The notes beneath the pieces are model-generated. The model was given only the letters and a program-made list of their open reading frames with translations, was not told the DNA's origin and did no database searches. Shown in pieces: positions 1 to 6,945 of a stretch of DNA of 62,242 nucleotides. The DNA comes from Bacteroidota bacterium. GTDB lineage: Bacteria; Bacteroidota; Bacteroidia; Sphingobacteriales; Sphingobacteriaceae. The position numbers were made by a program, and so were the translations under genes. The DNA is taken from assembly GCA_023427985.1 (NCBI GenBank), contig JAEYZM010000027.1, positions 1 to 62,242 on the forward strand, given 5' to 3'. The stretch's first letter is position 1. Each line of letters opens with the position of its first letter.

Positions 1-130
1 CACATAGGAGCCTGAGCATAATTATTAATAAAAAAGAATTAAAAATTTTAGATGATTTTTAATTCTTTTTAAGAAACTTTTTTAGTTAATTTTGGAAGAA
101 CTGCTTTACATAGGAACCCGTGTTAGCACC
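1..130 (-). repeat. partial attC-like end of the cassette array
   Basis: This stretch follows the stop codon of the last minus-strand cassette gene. On the minus strand it opens with GGTGCTAAC (122-130), the same core that opens the cassette at 953-961, so it is in the place expected for that cassette's attC site. The other half of the site is not seen, perhaps cut by the window edge or decayed. Within it an 11-base near-identical direct repeat, ACATAGGRRCC-like, occurs at 2-12 and 108-118. Confidence 0.35.
31..70. terminator. AT-rich perfect hairpin
   Basis: A 16-base perfect inverted repeat (arms 31-46 and 55-70, 8-base loop) made only of A and T apart from one G or C per arm, with runs of A and T at its ends. 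It could act as a terminator in either direction for the cassette genes, or be part of the attC-like structure around it. No GC-rich stem is present, so terminator strength is doubtful. Confidence 0.35.
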
Positions 131-138
131 AGTTTTTC

Positions 139-576
139 TTATCTAGTCTCTGGAAACCACCATCCTTCGTGTTTTCGCTTATATTCTTTTCCTCTGTCGT
201 CAACGATTACAATCTCACAAATAAATGGACTTTCTAAATAGTTCAAATTGTTTGCATAAGGTCTTGTCTGTTTCAAATCAAATTCAATTGTCATTGTCGC
301 TGAACTTACAAAGTCCATTGTCGAGCCGCTACTTTCAACTAAAGTAGGAAACCATTTAATCCAATATTCAATTGATTGTTTTATTTGGTCGGTTAGAAGC
401 TCTTTTGGCTCTGCTATATTTTGCAAAATGTCAACTGTCAATTTATTGCAATTTGTTTTACGAGCCTGTTTCAATAAGTGTCCCATAAAATAGTCGTCAT
501 TTATGTAGTTCATTAAACTAATAAATGAATGTCCAAAATTGTGAGAAACACTTTTTAGAGGTTTGTGGCTTGTCAT
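139..576 (-). CDS. hypothetical protein, cassette-borne
   Basis: A 145-residue soluble protein without signal peptide or membrane segment; I do not recognise the family. The C-terminal third has a beta-rich look and ends in a charged and aromatic stretch (KRKHEGWWFPETR). It lies 9 bases downstream of the phosphatase-like gene on the same strand, inside the same putative cassette (about 122-961), so the two would be carried and transcribed together. Its stop codon is 8 bases from the attC-like core at 122-130, the usual gene-to-attC distance in integron cassettes. There is no promoter-like sequence in front of it. Function unknown. Confidence 0.7.
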   Translation of the reverse strand: MTSHKPLKSVSHNFGHSFISLMNYINDDYFMGHLLKQARKTNCNKLTVDILQNIAEPKELLTDQIKQSIEYWIKWFPTLVESSGSTMDFVSSATMTIEFDLKQTRPYANNLNYLESPFICEIVIVDDRGKEYKRKHEGWWFPETR

Positions 577-585
577 TGGATAAAC

Positions 586-930
586 TTAGATTTTGTAAAC
601 AATTTTCAATGTGTCGTTAATTCTGTCAGAAAGCATCTCAACAAGTTCTTCGTTCATAAATTCATAGTCGTCTGGAATATTAAGAACTTCAATTGTTGGC
701 AATTCTAAGTGTCTATAAAGCCCCCATATTTTTGCTCGTTGTCCAGTTTCCATTACAAAAACTAAGTCTGCCCAATTCAAATCATTTTCTGAAATTTTCC
801 TGTCACTTTTTGGGCTTAGTCCAGCGGAACGAATATTAAAACGGTCGTCATTTTTAAAAATGTGTTCAGCTGTCCTGCTACGCTTTTTATTTCGTCCACA
901 AACTACTAATATGTTTGGTCTTTCTGTCAT
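586..930 (-). CDS. small protein-tyrosine-phosphatase-like protein
   Basis: A 114-residue protein of the low-molecular-weight phosphatase fold. The phosphate-binding loop near the N-terminus reads VCGRNKKRSRTAEHIF, matching the C-x5-R-S/T signature, followed by SAGL and by the conserved WADLVFVME segment and the C-terminal IPDDYEFM segment of the 'predicted protein tyrosine phosphatase' family. The reading frame stays open upstream into the attC-like element, but the ATG at 930 gives the normal family start, so I use it. The leader from the cassette core to this ATG is only 31 bases, as in promoterless integron cassettes. The substrate is unknown; toxin-like or stress roles are speculation. 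Confidence 0.75.
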   Translation of the reverse strand: MTERPNILVVCGRNKKRSRTAEHIFKNDDRFNIRSAGLSPKSDRKISENDLNWADLVFVMETGQRAKIWGLYRHLELPTIEVLNIPDDYEFMNEELVEMLSDRINDTLKIVYKI

Positions 931-952
931 TCGGTTTTGTCGTCCTAAAATT

Positions 953-1091
953 GGTGCTAACGTTCCCACGCTTTGCGTTCGTGCGGGTTTTCGGAGCACA
1001 AAACTGTCAACCCAGAACCAAAGCCCAATCGGAAAACTGAACTTGAATGTAAGCACGTCACCCCGCATGACGCAAAACGTGTGTTATGTGC
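953..1091 (-). other. attC-like recombination site between cassettes
   Basis: An imperfect palindrome of about 139 bases between two minus-strand genes. Outer cores read GCACATAAC (minus strand, 1083-1091) and GTTAGCACC (953-961). Next to the cores, ACGCTTTGCG-like sequence (968-980) pairs with CGCAAAACGT (1071-1080), then GTGCGGG pairs with CCCCGCAT. The centre is unpaired and variable. Cores, length, position directly after a stop codon and pairing pattern fit chromosomal attC sites. No integrase is intact nearby, and covariance-model scoring has not been done. Confidence 0.6.
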
Positions 1092-1098
1092 TGTATTT

Positions 1099-1692
1099 CT
1101 ATTCACTCTTCAGTATTTTTTGTGTCGTAATTATTTCGTTTTGGTTAGTCAAGATAGTAATAAAATATAGTCCTGCCGATATGTCTAATAGTGAAATTAC
1201 TTGCTGGTCTGTTGTAACTGTTTTTATGATTTTACCATTAAGGTCTGTAACGTTAATTGTCTTGTTACCAGAAATAGGAATAGTAATGAGGTCATTTGTC
1301 GGGTTAGGATAAATAAAAATTTTGTCAATTACTTTATTGTTTTCAATAATTGCTGTTGAGCCGCTTTTAATAGCCTTTTTTATTAAAGATTTTGTCGAGC
1401 CGATGTCGAGCCTAACAAAATAAATGCCGTCTGCTAAGCTGTCGCCAACAAAGTTGATATTGTAAGAACCACTTGGCAAAACTGTCGATTGAATAAAAGT
1501 CCTTACAGTTTGTCCTAACGGATTAAAAACCCTTAGTGTAATTGTGTCTGATTGCAGAATGTCGAACTGAATGGTTGTTGAAGTTGCAAATGGATTAGGG
1601 AAAACACTTAAACTGTCAACCGTTTGAGAAAAAGTTGTCCCGCAACTAAAGGTCAAAAGTGTTACTAAAAGGAGTCGTTTTATTTTTTTCAT
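1099..1692 (-). CDS. secreted protein made of two T9SS sorting domains
   Basis: A 197-residue protein with a signal peptide (MKKIKRLLLVTLLTFSCGTTFSQ) followed at once by two copies of the Por-type T9SS tail. Copy one begins SVFPNPFATSTTIQF and ends with GIYFVRL; copy two begins IFIYPNPTNDLITI and ends with GLYFITI. There is no room for another domain, so it has no recognisable cargo, unlike normal T9SS substrates in which one such tail follows a large passenger. The ATG at 1692 is preferred over an in-frame TTG at 1701. It sits alone in a cassette of about 660 bases: 49 bases of leader, then stop codon 7 bases from the next attC core. It may be the decayed remainder of a larger protein. Confidence 0.8.
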   Translation of the reverse strand: MKKIKRLLLVTLLTFSCGTTFSQTVDSLSVFPNPFATSTTIQFDILQSDTITLRVFNPLGQTVRTFIQSTVLPSGSYNINFVGDSLADGIYFVRLDIGSTKSLIKKAIKSGSTAIIENNKVIDKIFIYPNPTNDLITIPISGNKTINVTDLNGKIIKTVTTDQQVISLLDISAGLYFITILTNQNEIITTQKILKSE

Positions 1693-1732
1693 TGTTGTCA
1701 ATTGTCGTTTAGTTGTTGGTCGTCAGAATATA

Positions 1733-1879
1733 GCACATAACGTTTCTCAGCTAGGCCTCGGGCGGGAATTAAGATACACATATTTATCATAGGCTGGAAG
1801 GTTTTATTTTTGCGAAGCTTATAAAACCTGAAAGCCTAAGCACTAAAGCCCGCCTGTGGCTTAGCTGATGTTAGTGTGC
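1733..1879 (-). other. attC-like recombination site between cassettes
   Basis: A 147-base imperfect palindrome with cores GCACATAAC (1733-1741) and GTTAGTGTGC (1870-1879). The outer stem pairs TCAGCTAGGCC (1746-1756) and GGGCGGG with CCCGCC and GGCTTAGCTGA (1858-1868). An inner stem pairs AGGCTGGAAGGTTTTAT with ATAAAACCTGAAAGCCT. The stop codon of the upstream cassette gene lies inside the right core (TTA, 1871-1873, read as TAA on the minus strand), a typical gene-attC junction. Confidence 0.65.
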
Positions 1880-2821
1880 GTTAATTTTTTCACTATAAGA
1901 TTGTTCACTTTTTAGTAATTTATTATCATCATAATTATATTTATAGATTTTTTTTTGAAATGAGAATTGTTTATCATAATCAATTGTGCCAATAAGTAAC
2001 CCATTTTTATAATATAATTCATTATACATTGTGCCATAATCAAACATTGTAGCAACTTTAATTAGTTTATTAGAATCAAATGTATTTATACAGTATTCCA
2101 ATGTATCGTTTTTTGCATCTATAGAGATAAAATCAGGTATGAAATCGGATTTTGAATAATCATATATTTTAGTCTTCTCTATTTGTCCTAGTTTATTGGA
2201 ATTGTTAAAGTGAATTTCTCTTATTAATTTATTCCCGTTATATTCATAATTCACAGTCATTAGGAGTTTACCTTGTTTATCAAACTGTCTTTGAACTTTA
2301 CATAAATTACCAGTATACTCAAATTCGTTTCGATAAAAAATTGTGTCAAGTTTCTCTTCCCCAATTACATCGTTTAAACCCTGATTAGGATTATAATCTA
2401 ACATGAGAGTTCTATGGAATATTATCTTCTTACCATCGGGATAATATTTATAAATCACCCAAAAAGTTGTGTCATTATTTTGATCTATCGAAATCTCACT
2501 GATTAACGAGTCATTTTTATCATAATCATAAATTCTAGTTGTAGGTTTATCCTCAAAGTCTGTTTTAGATATTTCCTTTACAAGTAAACCATAGTCGTTA
2601 TATTTAAAATCAATTTTAGTTATCATTGAATCAACAGCTTTTCCAAACATAATAGTGTAAGTTTTTTCTATTTTATTTGACAATCTATCGGATTCATATA
2701 AATAAAAATAGTTGGTATGGTATGATATTTTAGAAGTATCAAATACGAAATCTGTAACTTTTTCTTTTAGTTCATTACATCCTATCAAGATCCAAATAAT
2801 TAATATCAAATACTTTTTCAT
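1871..2821 (-). CDS. putative lipoprotein with YD-like repeats
   Basis: A 316-residue exported protein. The N-terminus MKKYLILIIWILIGCNE is a lipoprotein signal with the lipid-anchored cysteine at residue 15, so it should sit on the outer or inner membrane. The rest is a series of short beta-strand pairs of the form Y-x-Y/F-D/N-x-x-G/N-x-L (for example YDKNDSLI, YEYNGNKLI, YKNGLLIGTIDY), like the YD/Rhs-type strands found in many Bacteroidota lipoproteins; no catalytic motif is seen. The open frame continues to 2845, but that extension runs through the cassette boundary, so the ATG at 2821 is preferred. It forms a cassette bounded by matching inverted sequences at 1870-1885 and 2834-2849. Confidence 0.75.
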   Translation of the reverse strand: MKKYLILIIWILIGCNELKEKVTDFVFDTSKISYHTNYFYLYESDRLSNKIEKTYTIMFGKAVDSMITKIDFKYNDYGLLVKEISKTDFEDKPTTRIYDYDKNDSLISEISIDQNNDTTFWVIYKYYPDGKKIIFHRTLMLDYNPNQGLNDVIGEEKLDTIFYRNEFEYTGNLCKVQRQFDKQGKLLMTVNYEYNGNKLIREIHFNNSNKLGQIEKTKIYDYSKSDFIPDFISIDAKNDTLEYCINTFDSNKLIKVATMFDYGTMYNELYYKNGLLIGTIDYDKQFSFQKKIYKYNYDDNKLLKSEQSYSEKINAH

Positions 2822-2833
2822 GTTTGCTGTTTC

Positions 2834-2849
2834 ATTAATGCGCACTAAC
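2834..2849 (-). other. first cassette junction of the array
   Basis: On the minus strand this reads GTTAGTGCGCATTAAT and matches 14 of 16 bases of 1870-1885, the start of the attC-like site that ends the same cassette. In integrons the start of a cassette pairs with the start of its own attC in just this way. The sequence beyond (2850 upward) is not attC-like and is where an attI site would be expected. Confidence 0.5.
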
Positions 2850-2964
2850 TAGTATATATATGTCTAAAATGTGCCGTATAAATCGGAAGGTGGAAGTATG
2901 TGGCAGGTTTTTAGCTGTATATATAAAGGTAGGATTATTTTGAGCTTTTCCAAATTTTATAGGT

Positions 2965-3120
2965 CTAGGTCGTCAAATGGCTTGCGGATGTTTTGGTTTT
3001 GGTCTGACTTACATGGGTGTAAATCTCGGATGTCTTGCTACTCTTATGCCCTAATAATTCTTGGAATTCAACAATTGCCATTAACGCTAGAAAATTTAAA
3101 TGGCATGTTCGTTGTAAAAC
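2965..3120 (-). pseudogene. remnant of a tyrosine recombinase (integrase) C-terminus
   Basis: Read on the minus strand, this open stretch between two stop codons contains QELLGHKSSKTSEIYTHVS (about 3063 down to 3007). That is the box II region of tyrosine recombinases: the LLGH histidine motif followed by the nucleophilic tyrosine in EIYTHVS, close to the form seen in Bacteroidota integrases. The sequence upstream (box I arginine, core-binding domain) is absent or unrecognisable, with in-frame stops, and the tail after THVS is unlike the family. It is therefore dead. It lies just upstream of the cassette array on the same strand, which suggests it is what remains of the array's integrase, though a phage or transposon integrase is possible. 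Confidence 0.7.
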
Positions 3121-3183
3121 TTAATGTCGACGGTATCGTCTCCAATATAAAATATTCAACGCTAACTCATCCAATTAAGCACT

Positions 3184-3217
3184 GCCTCGTTCTTAACTCT
3201 TAACTCTAAATTCTTAA
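3184..3217 (-). repeat. TTAAGA-type 3' repeat array
   Basis: On the minus strand: repeats of TTAAGA/TTTAGAGTTAAGAG ending in TTAAGAACGAGG. It lies downstream of the ahcY terminator in the orientation usual for this family, that is, read in the same direction as the gene before it. Confidence 0.6.
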
Positions 3218-3222
3218 ATAAG

Positions 3223-3249
3223 AAAGGCGCTTGAAAAAGCGCCTTTTTT
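3223..3249 (-). terminator. ahcY terminator hairpin
   Basis: Perfect 10-base stem AAAGGCGCTT / AAGCGCCTTT with a 4-base loop, directly after the ahcY stop codon. The T-run is best on the plus strand; on the minus strand the hairpin is followed by CTTATTT. It can serve either direction. Confidence 0.75.
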
Positions 3250-3250
3250 A

Positions 3251-4558
3251 TTAATATCTATAAGCATCGTTTTTGAACGGTCCGTTTTTCGGAACGCCGA
3301 TGTATTTCGCTTGTTCTTCGCTTAACTCTTCTAGCTCTACGCCAATTTTCGCTAAGTGTAAACGCGCTACTTTTTCGTCTAAGTGTTTCGGTAAAGTGTA
3401 TACTTTATTTTCGTACTTATCTGCATTATTCCATAATTCTAATTGTGCCAAAGTTTGGTTCGTGAATGAGTTCGACATTACGAACGATGGATGTCCTGTT
3501 GCACAACCTAAATTCACTAAACGTCCTTCTGCTAAAACGATGATGTCGTTACCATCGATTGTATATTTATCAACTTGTGGTTTGATTTCGATTTTCGTGT
3601 TACCGTAATTCGAATTCAACCATGCCATGTCAATCTCATTATCGAAGTGACCGATGTTACAAACAATCGCCTTATCTTTCATTGCACGGAAATGTTCTTC
3701 ACGTACGATGTTGAAGTTACCTGTTGCTGTAACTACGATGTCTGCTTCTTTAATCGCGGTCGATAATTTTTTCACTTCGTATCCTTCCATCGCTGCTTGT
3801 AATGCGCAGATTGGATCGATCTCAGTTACAATTACACGAACACCTGCATTCGATAATGAATCTGCCGATCCTTTACCTACGTCGCCGTATCCGCATACCA
3901 CCGCAACTTTACCTGCCATCATCACGTCAGTAGCTCTGCGAATCGCATCTACTAATGACTCTCTACATCCGTATTTATTGTCGAACTTCGATTTTGTTAC
4001 CGAATCGTTTACGTTGATTGCCGGCATTACCAATGTGCCGTTTTTCATACGCTCGTATAAACGCAATACACCAGTAGTTGTCTCTTCCGATAATCCTTTG
4101 ATACCATCAACTAATTGTGGGTATTTGTCGAATACCATATTGGTTAAATCGCCACCATCGTCCAAAATCATGTTCAATGGCTTACGGTCTTCACCAAAAT
4201 ATAATGTTTGCTCAATACACCAGTCGAACTCTTGCTCGTTCATGCCTTTCCAAGCATATACCGAAATGCCCGCTGCTGCAATCGCCGCTGCTGCGTGATC
4301 TTGTGTAGAGAAGATATTGCACGACGACCATGTTACTTCTGCACCTAATTCAACTAAAGTTTCAATTAAAACCGCCGTTTGAATGGTCATGTGTAAACAA
4401 CCTGCAATGCGAGCGCCTTTCAATGGCTTAGAAGCACCATATTCTGCTCTTAATGCCATCAAGCCCGGCATCTCTGCCTCTGCTAATTCAATTTCTTTGC
4501 GACCCCATTCCGCTAATGAGATGTCTTTTACTTTGTACTTTACGTAGGTATCTACCAT
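3251..4558 (-). CDS. ahcY: adenosylhomocysteinase
   Basis: Cytosolic enzyme that splits S-adenosylhomocysteine into adenosine and homocysteine, clearing the by-product of SAM-dependent methylation. At 435 residues it has the full family length. Visible hallmarks: substrate-domain motif LDDGGDLT (132-139), NVNDSVTKSKFDN (182-194) with the NAD-contacting lysine, the NAD-binding glycine loop GYGDVGKG (223-230), and the C-terminal KNGPFKNDAYRY that closes the neighbouring subunit's NAD site. It is monocistronic: its own near-consensus promoter lies at 4594-4625 and its own hairpin terminator at 3223-3249. Identification is secure. Confidence 0.98.
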   Translation of the reverse strand: MVDTYVKYKVKDISLAEWGRKEIELAEAEMPGLMALRAEYGASKPLKGARIAGCLHMTIQTAVLIETLVELGAEVTWSSCNIFSTQDHAAAAIAAAGISVYAWKGMNEQEFDWCIEQTLYFGEDRKPLNMILDDGGDLTNMVFDKYPQLVDGIKGLSEETTTGVLRLYERMKNGTLVMPAINVNDSVTKSKFDNKYGCRESLVDAIRRATDVMMAGKVAVVCGYGDVGKGSADSLSNAGVRVIVTEIDPICALQAAMEGYEVKKLSTAIKEADIVVTATGNFNIVREEHFRAMKDKAIVCNIGHFDNEIDMAWLNSNYGNTKIEIKPQVDKYTIDGNDIIVLAEGRLVNLGCATGHPSFVMSNSFTNQTLAQLELWNNADKYENKVYTLPKHLDEKVARLHLAKIGVELEELSEEQAKYIGVPKNGPFKNDAYRY

Positions 4559-4593
4559 TTTATATTTTTTTAAATAATTTCTTTACAGAAACG

Positions 4594-4625
4594 CAAAATT
4601 ACCCTATAGGTTTGTAAATCACAAA
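4594..4625 (-). promoter_or_regulatory. ahcY promoter
   Basis: On the minus strand TTTG (4622-4625), a 20-base spacer, then TAATTTTG (4594-4601): a full match to the Bacteroidota -33/-7 consensus TTTG...TAnnTTTG. The leader to the ahcY ATG is about 30 bases. Confidence 0.7.
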
Positions 4626-4665
4626 AATATTCTTATTTAGAGCGTTTATATTTAAACAATTCGCC

Positions 4666-4693
4666 TTGTTTATGAGTTAAAACATTAAATTTG
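4666..4693 (+). promoter_or_regulatory. bacilliredoxin gene promoter
   Basis: TTG (4666-4668), 17-base spacer, TAAATTTG (4686-4693), matching TAnnTTTG. It points away from the ahcY promoter about 40 bases away, so this divergent gap holds two independent start sites. Confidence 0.6.
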
Positions 4694-4724
4694 CAGAATT
4701 AATTAAGAATAAATAAAAATAAGT

Positions 4725-5135
4725 ATGTATCCAGAATATATGGTAGCGCCAATGCGCGAAGAATTAACAAGCGTTGGCTTTGAACAATTAATGACCCCAG
4801 AAGAAGTAGATTCAGCAATTAATGCCGATGGTACCGTCTTGGTAATGGTTAACTCGGTATGCGGATGCGCTGCTGCGAATGCACGTCCGGGCGTAAAAAT
4901 GTCCATCGATGCAGAGAAGAAACCAAGCAAATTGGTTACGGTTTTCGCAGGTATGGAAAAAGCAGCTGTCGACAAAGCACGTGCTTACATGTTGCCATAC
5001 CCGCCTTCATCGCCATCTATCGCTCTTTTCAAAGACGGTAAATTGGTGCACATGATTGAGCGCCATCATATTGAAGGAAGACCTGCACATATGATTGCAG
5101 AGAATTTAAAAATGGCTTACGAGCAATACTGTTAA
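4725..5135 (+). CDS. bacilliredoxin, BrxA/BrxB family
   Basis: A 136-residue cytosolic thioredoxin-fold protein that removes bacillithiol from oxidised protein cysteines. The defining CGC redox motif is at residues 46-48 (NSVCGCAAANARPG), and the C-terminal IEGRPAHMI segment also fits the family. I cannot tell BrxA from BrxB by eye. Its presence agrees with bshA (22142-23278) and bshC (45894-47483) in the same window: two biosynthetic genes plus a user of the thiol. It has its own promoter and no close partner; the next gene converges from the other side of a repeat-rich gap. Confidence 0.92.
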   Translation: MYPEYMVAPMREELTSVGFEQLMTPEEVDSAINADGTVLVMVNSVCGCAAANARPGVKMSIDAEKKPSKLVTVFAGMEKAAVDKARAYMLPYPPSSPSIALFKDGKLVHMIERHHIEGRPAHMIAENLKMAYEQYC

Positions 5136-5142
5136 TTTTACG

Positions 5143-5265
5143 CTGGGGCGCGGAGTTTCTCGCAGTGTTCGCAAAGTATATTAATTGAAATATAAACTTT
5201 GCGATCTTTGCGTTAATATTCTTAGCGCCCTCTGCGAGAAACCCCTGCGCCTCTGCGAGAAAAAT
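5143..5265. repeat. long imperfect inverted repeat of the CTCTGCG type
   Basis: Convergent gap between the bacilliredoxin gene and cdaA. GAGTTTCTCGCAG (about 5152-5164) pairs with CTGCGAGAAAC (about 5232-5242) and TTCGCAAAGT (5169-5178) with ACTTTGCGA (5197-5205), giving a long hairpin. The right part then repeats CCTCTGCGAGAAA. The same word family recurs at 9670-9712. Likely a dispersed repeat that may also end transcription in both directions. Confidence 0.6.
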
Positions 5266-6060
5266 CTACACCACGTATCTCCTCAACAACTTCTCCAACT
5301 CAACCACACTCAAATTCGTCCTAACTTTCCCTCTATTCGCGAAGGAAATGGATCCTGTTTCTTCTGAAATAATGATGGCTACTGCATCGCTCTGCTCGGT
5401 GATACCCACGGCAGCCCTGTGCCTCAAACCCAATTGCTCTGGGAGTTCTGAATTATCGGTCAAGGGTAATATACACGATGCTGCCTTAATCTGACCTTCT
5501 GCAATTACCACGGCGCCATCGTGTAGGGGAGAGGTCTTGGAGAAAATGGATTCGAGTAAACGCTTCGAAATTTTTGCGTTGATGCTCTCTCCGTTATTCT
5601 GATATACTTGCTCTTCATAGGTGCGCGCAAATACAATGAGTGCGCCGGTTTGCGAGAGCGACATGCTTTTGCAGGCTTCTACTATGGGAATGAAATTGAT
5701 TAAATTACTGTCGTTAATCACGGGCTTCCCCATGAGCAATTTACTCCAAAAAGAATTTTTTCTGGATACGGCATTCCTTCCAATCAACAATAGGAATCGG
5801 CGTATCTCTTGTTGAAATACAATGAGCAATGCAATCACACCTACACCAATCACTTTATCGAGTATCCCCGAAAGCAATTGCATATTCAAGGCTTTCACGC
5901 CCAACCACAATAAATAAATTAAGATTAAACCGATAAAAATATTTACCGCGATGGTGCCGCGAATTAAATTGTAAATCTGATAAATGATGAAGGCTACTAA
6001 AATAATATCAATCACATCGAAGATGCCTAACTTAAACAATCCTAAATCGTAAACTTCCAT
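5266..6060 (-). CDS. cdaA: diadenylate cyclase CdaA
   Basis: Membrane-bound enzyme that joins two ATP into the second messenger c-di-AMP. Three N-terminal membrane segments (about residues 12-30, 38-54 and 68-82) are followed by a DAC (DisA_N) domain with GALIVFA (139-145), the catalytic DGA (181-183) and the ATP-binding RHR (213-215). Full family length at 264 residues. It starts 14 bases after the folP stop codon on the same strand, so the two form an operon; folP-cdaA linkage is common in Bacteroidota. Its targets, potassium or osmolyte transporters, are not in this window. Confidence 0.95.
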   Translation of the reverse strand: MEVYDLGLFKLGIFDVIDIILVAFIIYQIYNLIRGTIAVNIFIGLILIYLLWLGVKALNMQLLSGILDKVIGVGVIALLIVFQQEIRRFLLLIGRNAVSRKNSFWSKLLMGKPVINDSNLINFIPIVEACKSMSLSQTGALIVFARTYEEQVYQNNGESINAKISKRLLESIFSKTSPLHDGAVVIAEGQIKAASCILPLTDNSELPEQLGLRHRAAVGITEQSDAVAIIISEETGSISFANRGKVRTNLSVVELEKLLRRYVV

Positions 6061-6074
6061 ATGCTTTGATTCTG

Positions 6075-6893
6075 TTAAATTAATTTTTTGATTAATGTTC
6101 GTACTTCCACTGCTTCCTTCACATCGTGCACTCTCAATACCGCCGCGCCTTGTAGCAAGGCTACGCTGTTCAACACGCTGGTTCCGTTGAGGGCTTCCGA
6201 TGCATCGATGTTCAAGGATTTATAGATCATCGATTTGCGCGATACTCCTACCAACAGAGGTGCATCGAGTTTTTCGAACGCATCTAAGCTACTCAATAAT
6301 TCGAAATTTTGCTCTACGTTTTTTGCAAATCCAAATCCGGGATCTATGATGATTCTGTTTGCGCCCATCGACTTTAATAATGTATGCCGATGTTCAATCT
6401 CTGCCACTACATCGGCAATCAAATTAGTATACTGATTCAATTGCTGCATGTTCTGCGGATTGCCACGCATGTGCATGAGGATGTAGGGCGTATTGTGTTC
6501 GGCGATGAGTGCGAACATTTCATCGTCGAGTGTTCCACCTGAAATATCGTTGATGATATCGGCACCTTCTTCAATGGCACGCGCTGCAATGCTTGCGCGG
6601 AAGGTGTCGACAGAAAGCAATACATCGGCATAAGTATTTCGAATGCTGCTGAGGGCAGGAGCGAGGCGTTCCCACTCTTCTTCGGGACTGATGTTCAGAG
6701 CATTTGGTCGACTCGAATAAGCACCGAGGTCTATAATGTCGGCTCCATCTTTCAACTGTTGCTCAACAGATTCAAGAATTTCTTTTTCGCTTTGTTTTCT
6801 GCTACCATCGAAAAATGAATCGGGGGTAATGTTGATAATCCCCATAATAGCAGGGCTTTGCGCAGAAATGTTTAATGCACCAATCTGCAGCAT
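6075..6893 (-). CDS. folP: dihydropteroate synthase
   Basis: Condenses 6-hydroxymethyl-dihydropterin pyrophosphate with p-aminobenzoate in folate synthesis; the sulfonamide target. The two pterin/PABA loops are visible: MGIINITPDSFFDG near residue 17, and GADIIDLGAYSSRPNA. NDISGG, the DPGFGFAK segment and GVSRKS also fit. I start at the ATG at 6893 (272 residues), which gives the usual short N-terminus; a longer frame from a GTG at 6926 would leave almost no room between this gene and the divergent one. First gene of the folP-cdaA operon. Confidence 0.96.
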   Translation of the reverse strand: MLQIGALNISAQSPAIMGIINITPDSFFDGSRKQSEKEILESVEQQLKDGADIIDLGAYSSRPNALNISPEEEWERLAPALSSIRNTYADVLLSVDTFRASIAARAIEEGADIINDISGGTLDDEMFALIAEHNTPYILMHMRGNPQNMQQLNQYTNLIADVVAEIEHRHTLLKSMGANRIIIDPGFGFAKNVEQNFELLSSLDAFEKLDAPLLVGVSRKSMIYKSLNIDASEALNGTSVLNSVALLQGAAVLRVHDVKEAVEVRTLIKKLI

Positions 6894-6945
6894 TGAATTA
6901 TTATAAAAAAGCTTATTTTTATGCACTTGGTAAAATTAGAGAAAA

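Noticed and set aside
860..1312. Plus-strand frame across the first attC-like site
   Set aside because: It spans the palindrome and is antisense to two better-supported genes.
1..3120. Prophage or transposon island
   Set aside because: No phage structural genes, transposase or terminal repeats of an insertion sequence are visible; cassette geometry explains the layout better.
2871..3203. A 110-codon plus-strand open frame
   Set aside because: The minus strand of the same bases carries the integrase motif and stops; the plus-strand translation has no coherent features.
3654..4298. A 214-codon plus-strand open frame opposite ahcY
   Set aside because: It lies wholly antisense to a certain adenosylhomocysteinase gene, has no recognisable domain, and reflects the codon bias of ahcY.
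6894..6926. Longer folP start at a GTG (6926)
   Set aside because: It would add 11 unusual residues and crowd the divergent start at 6946; the ATG at 6893 gives the normal N-terminus.
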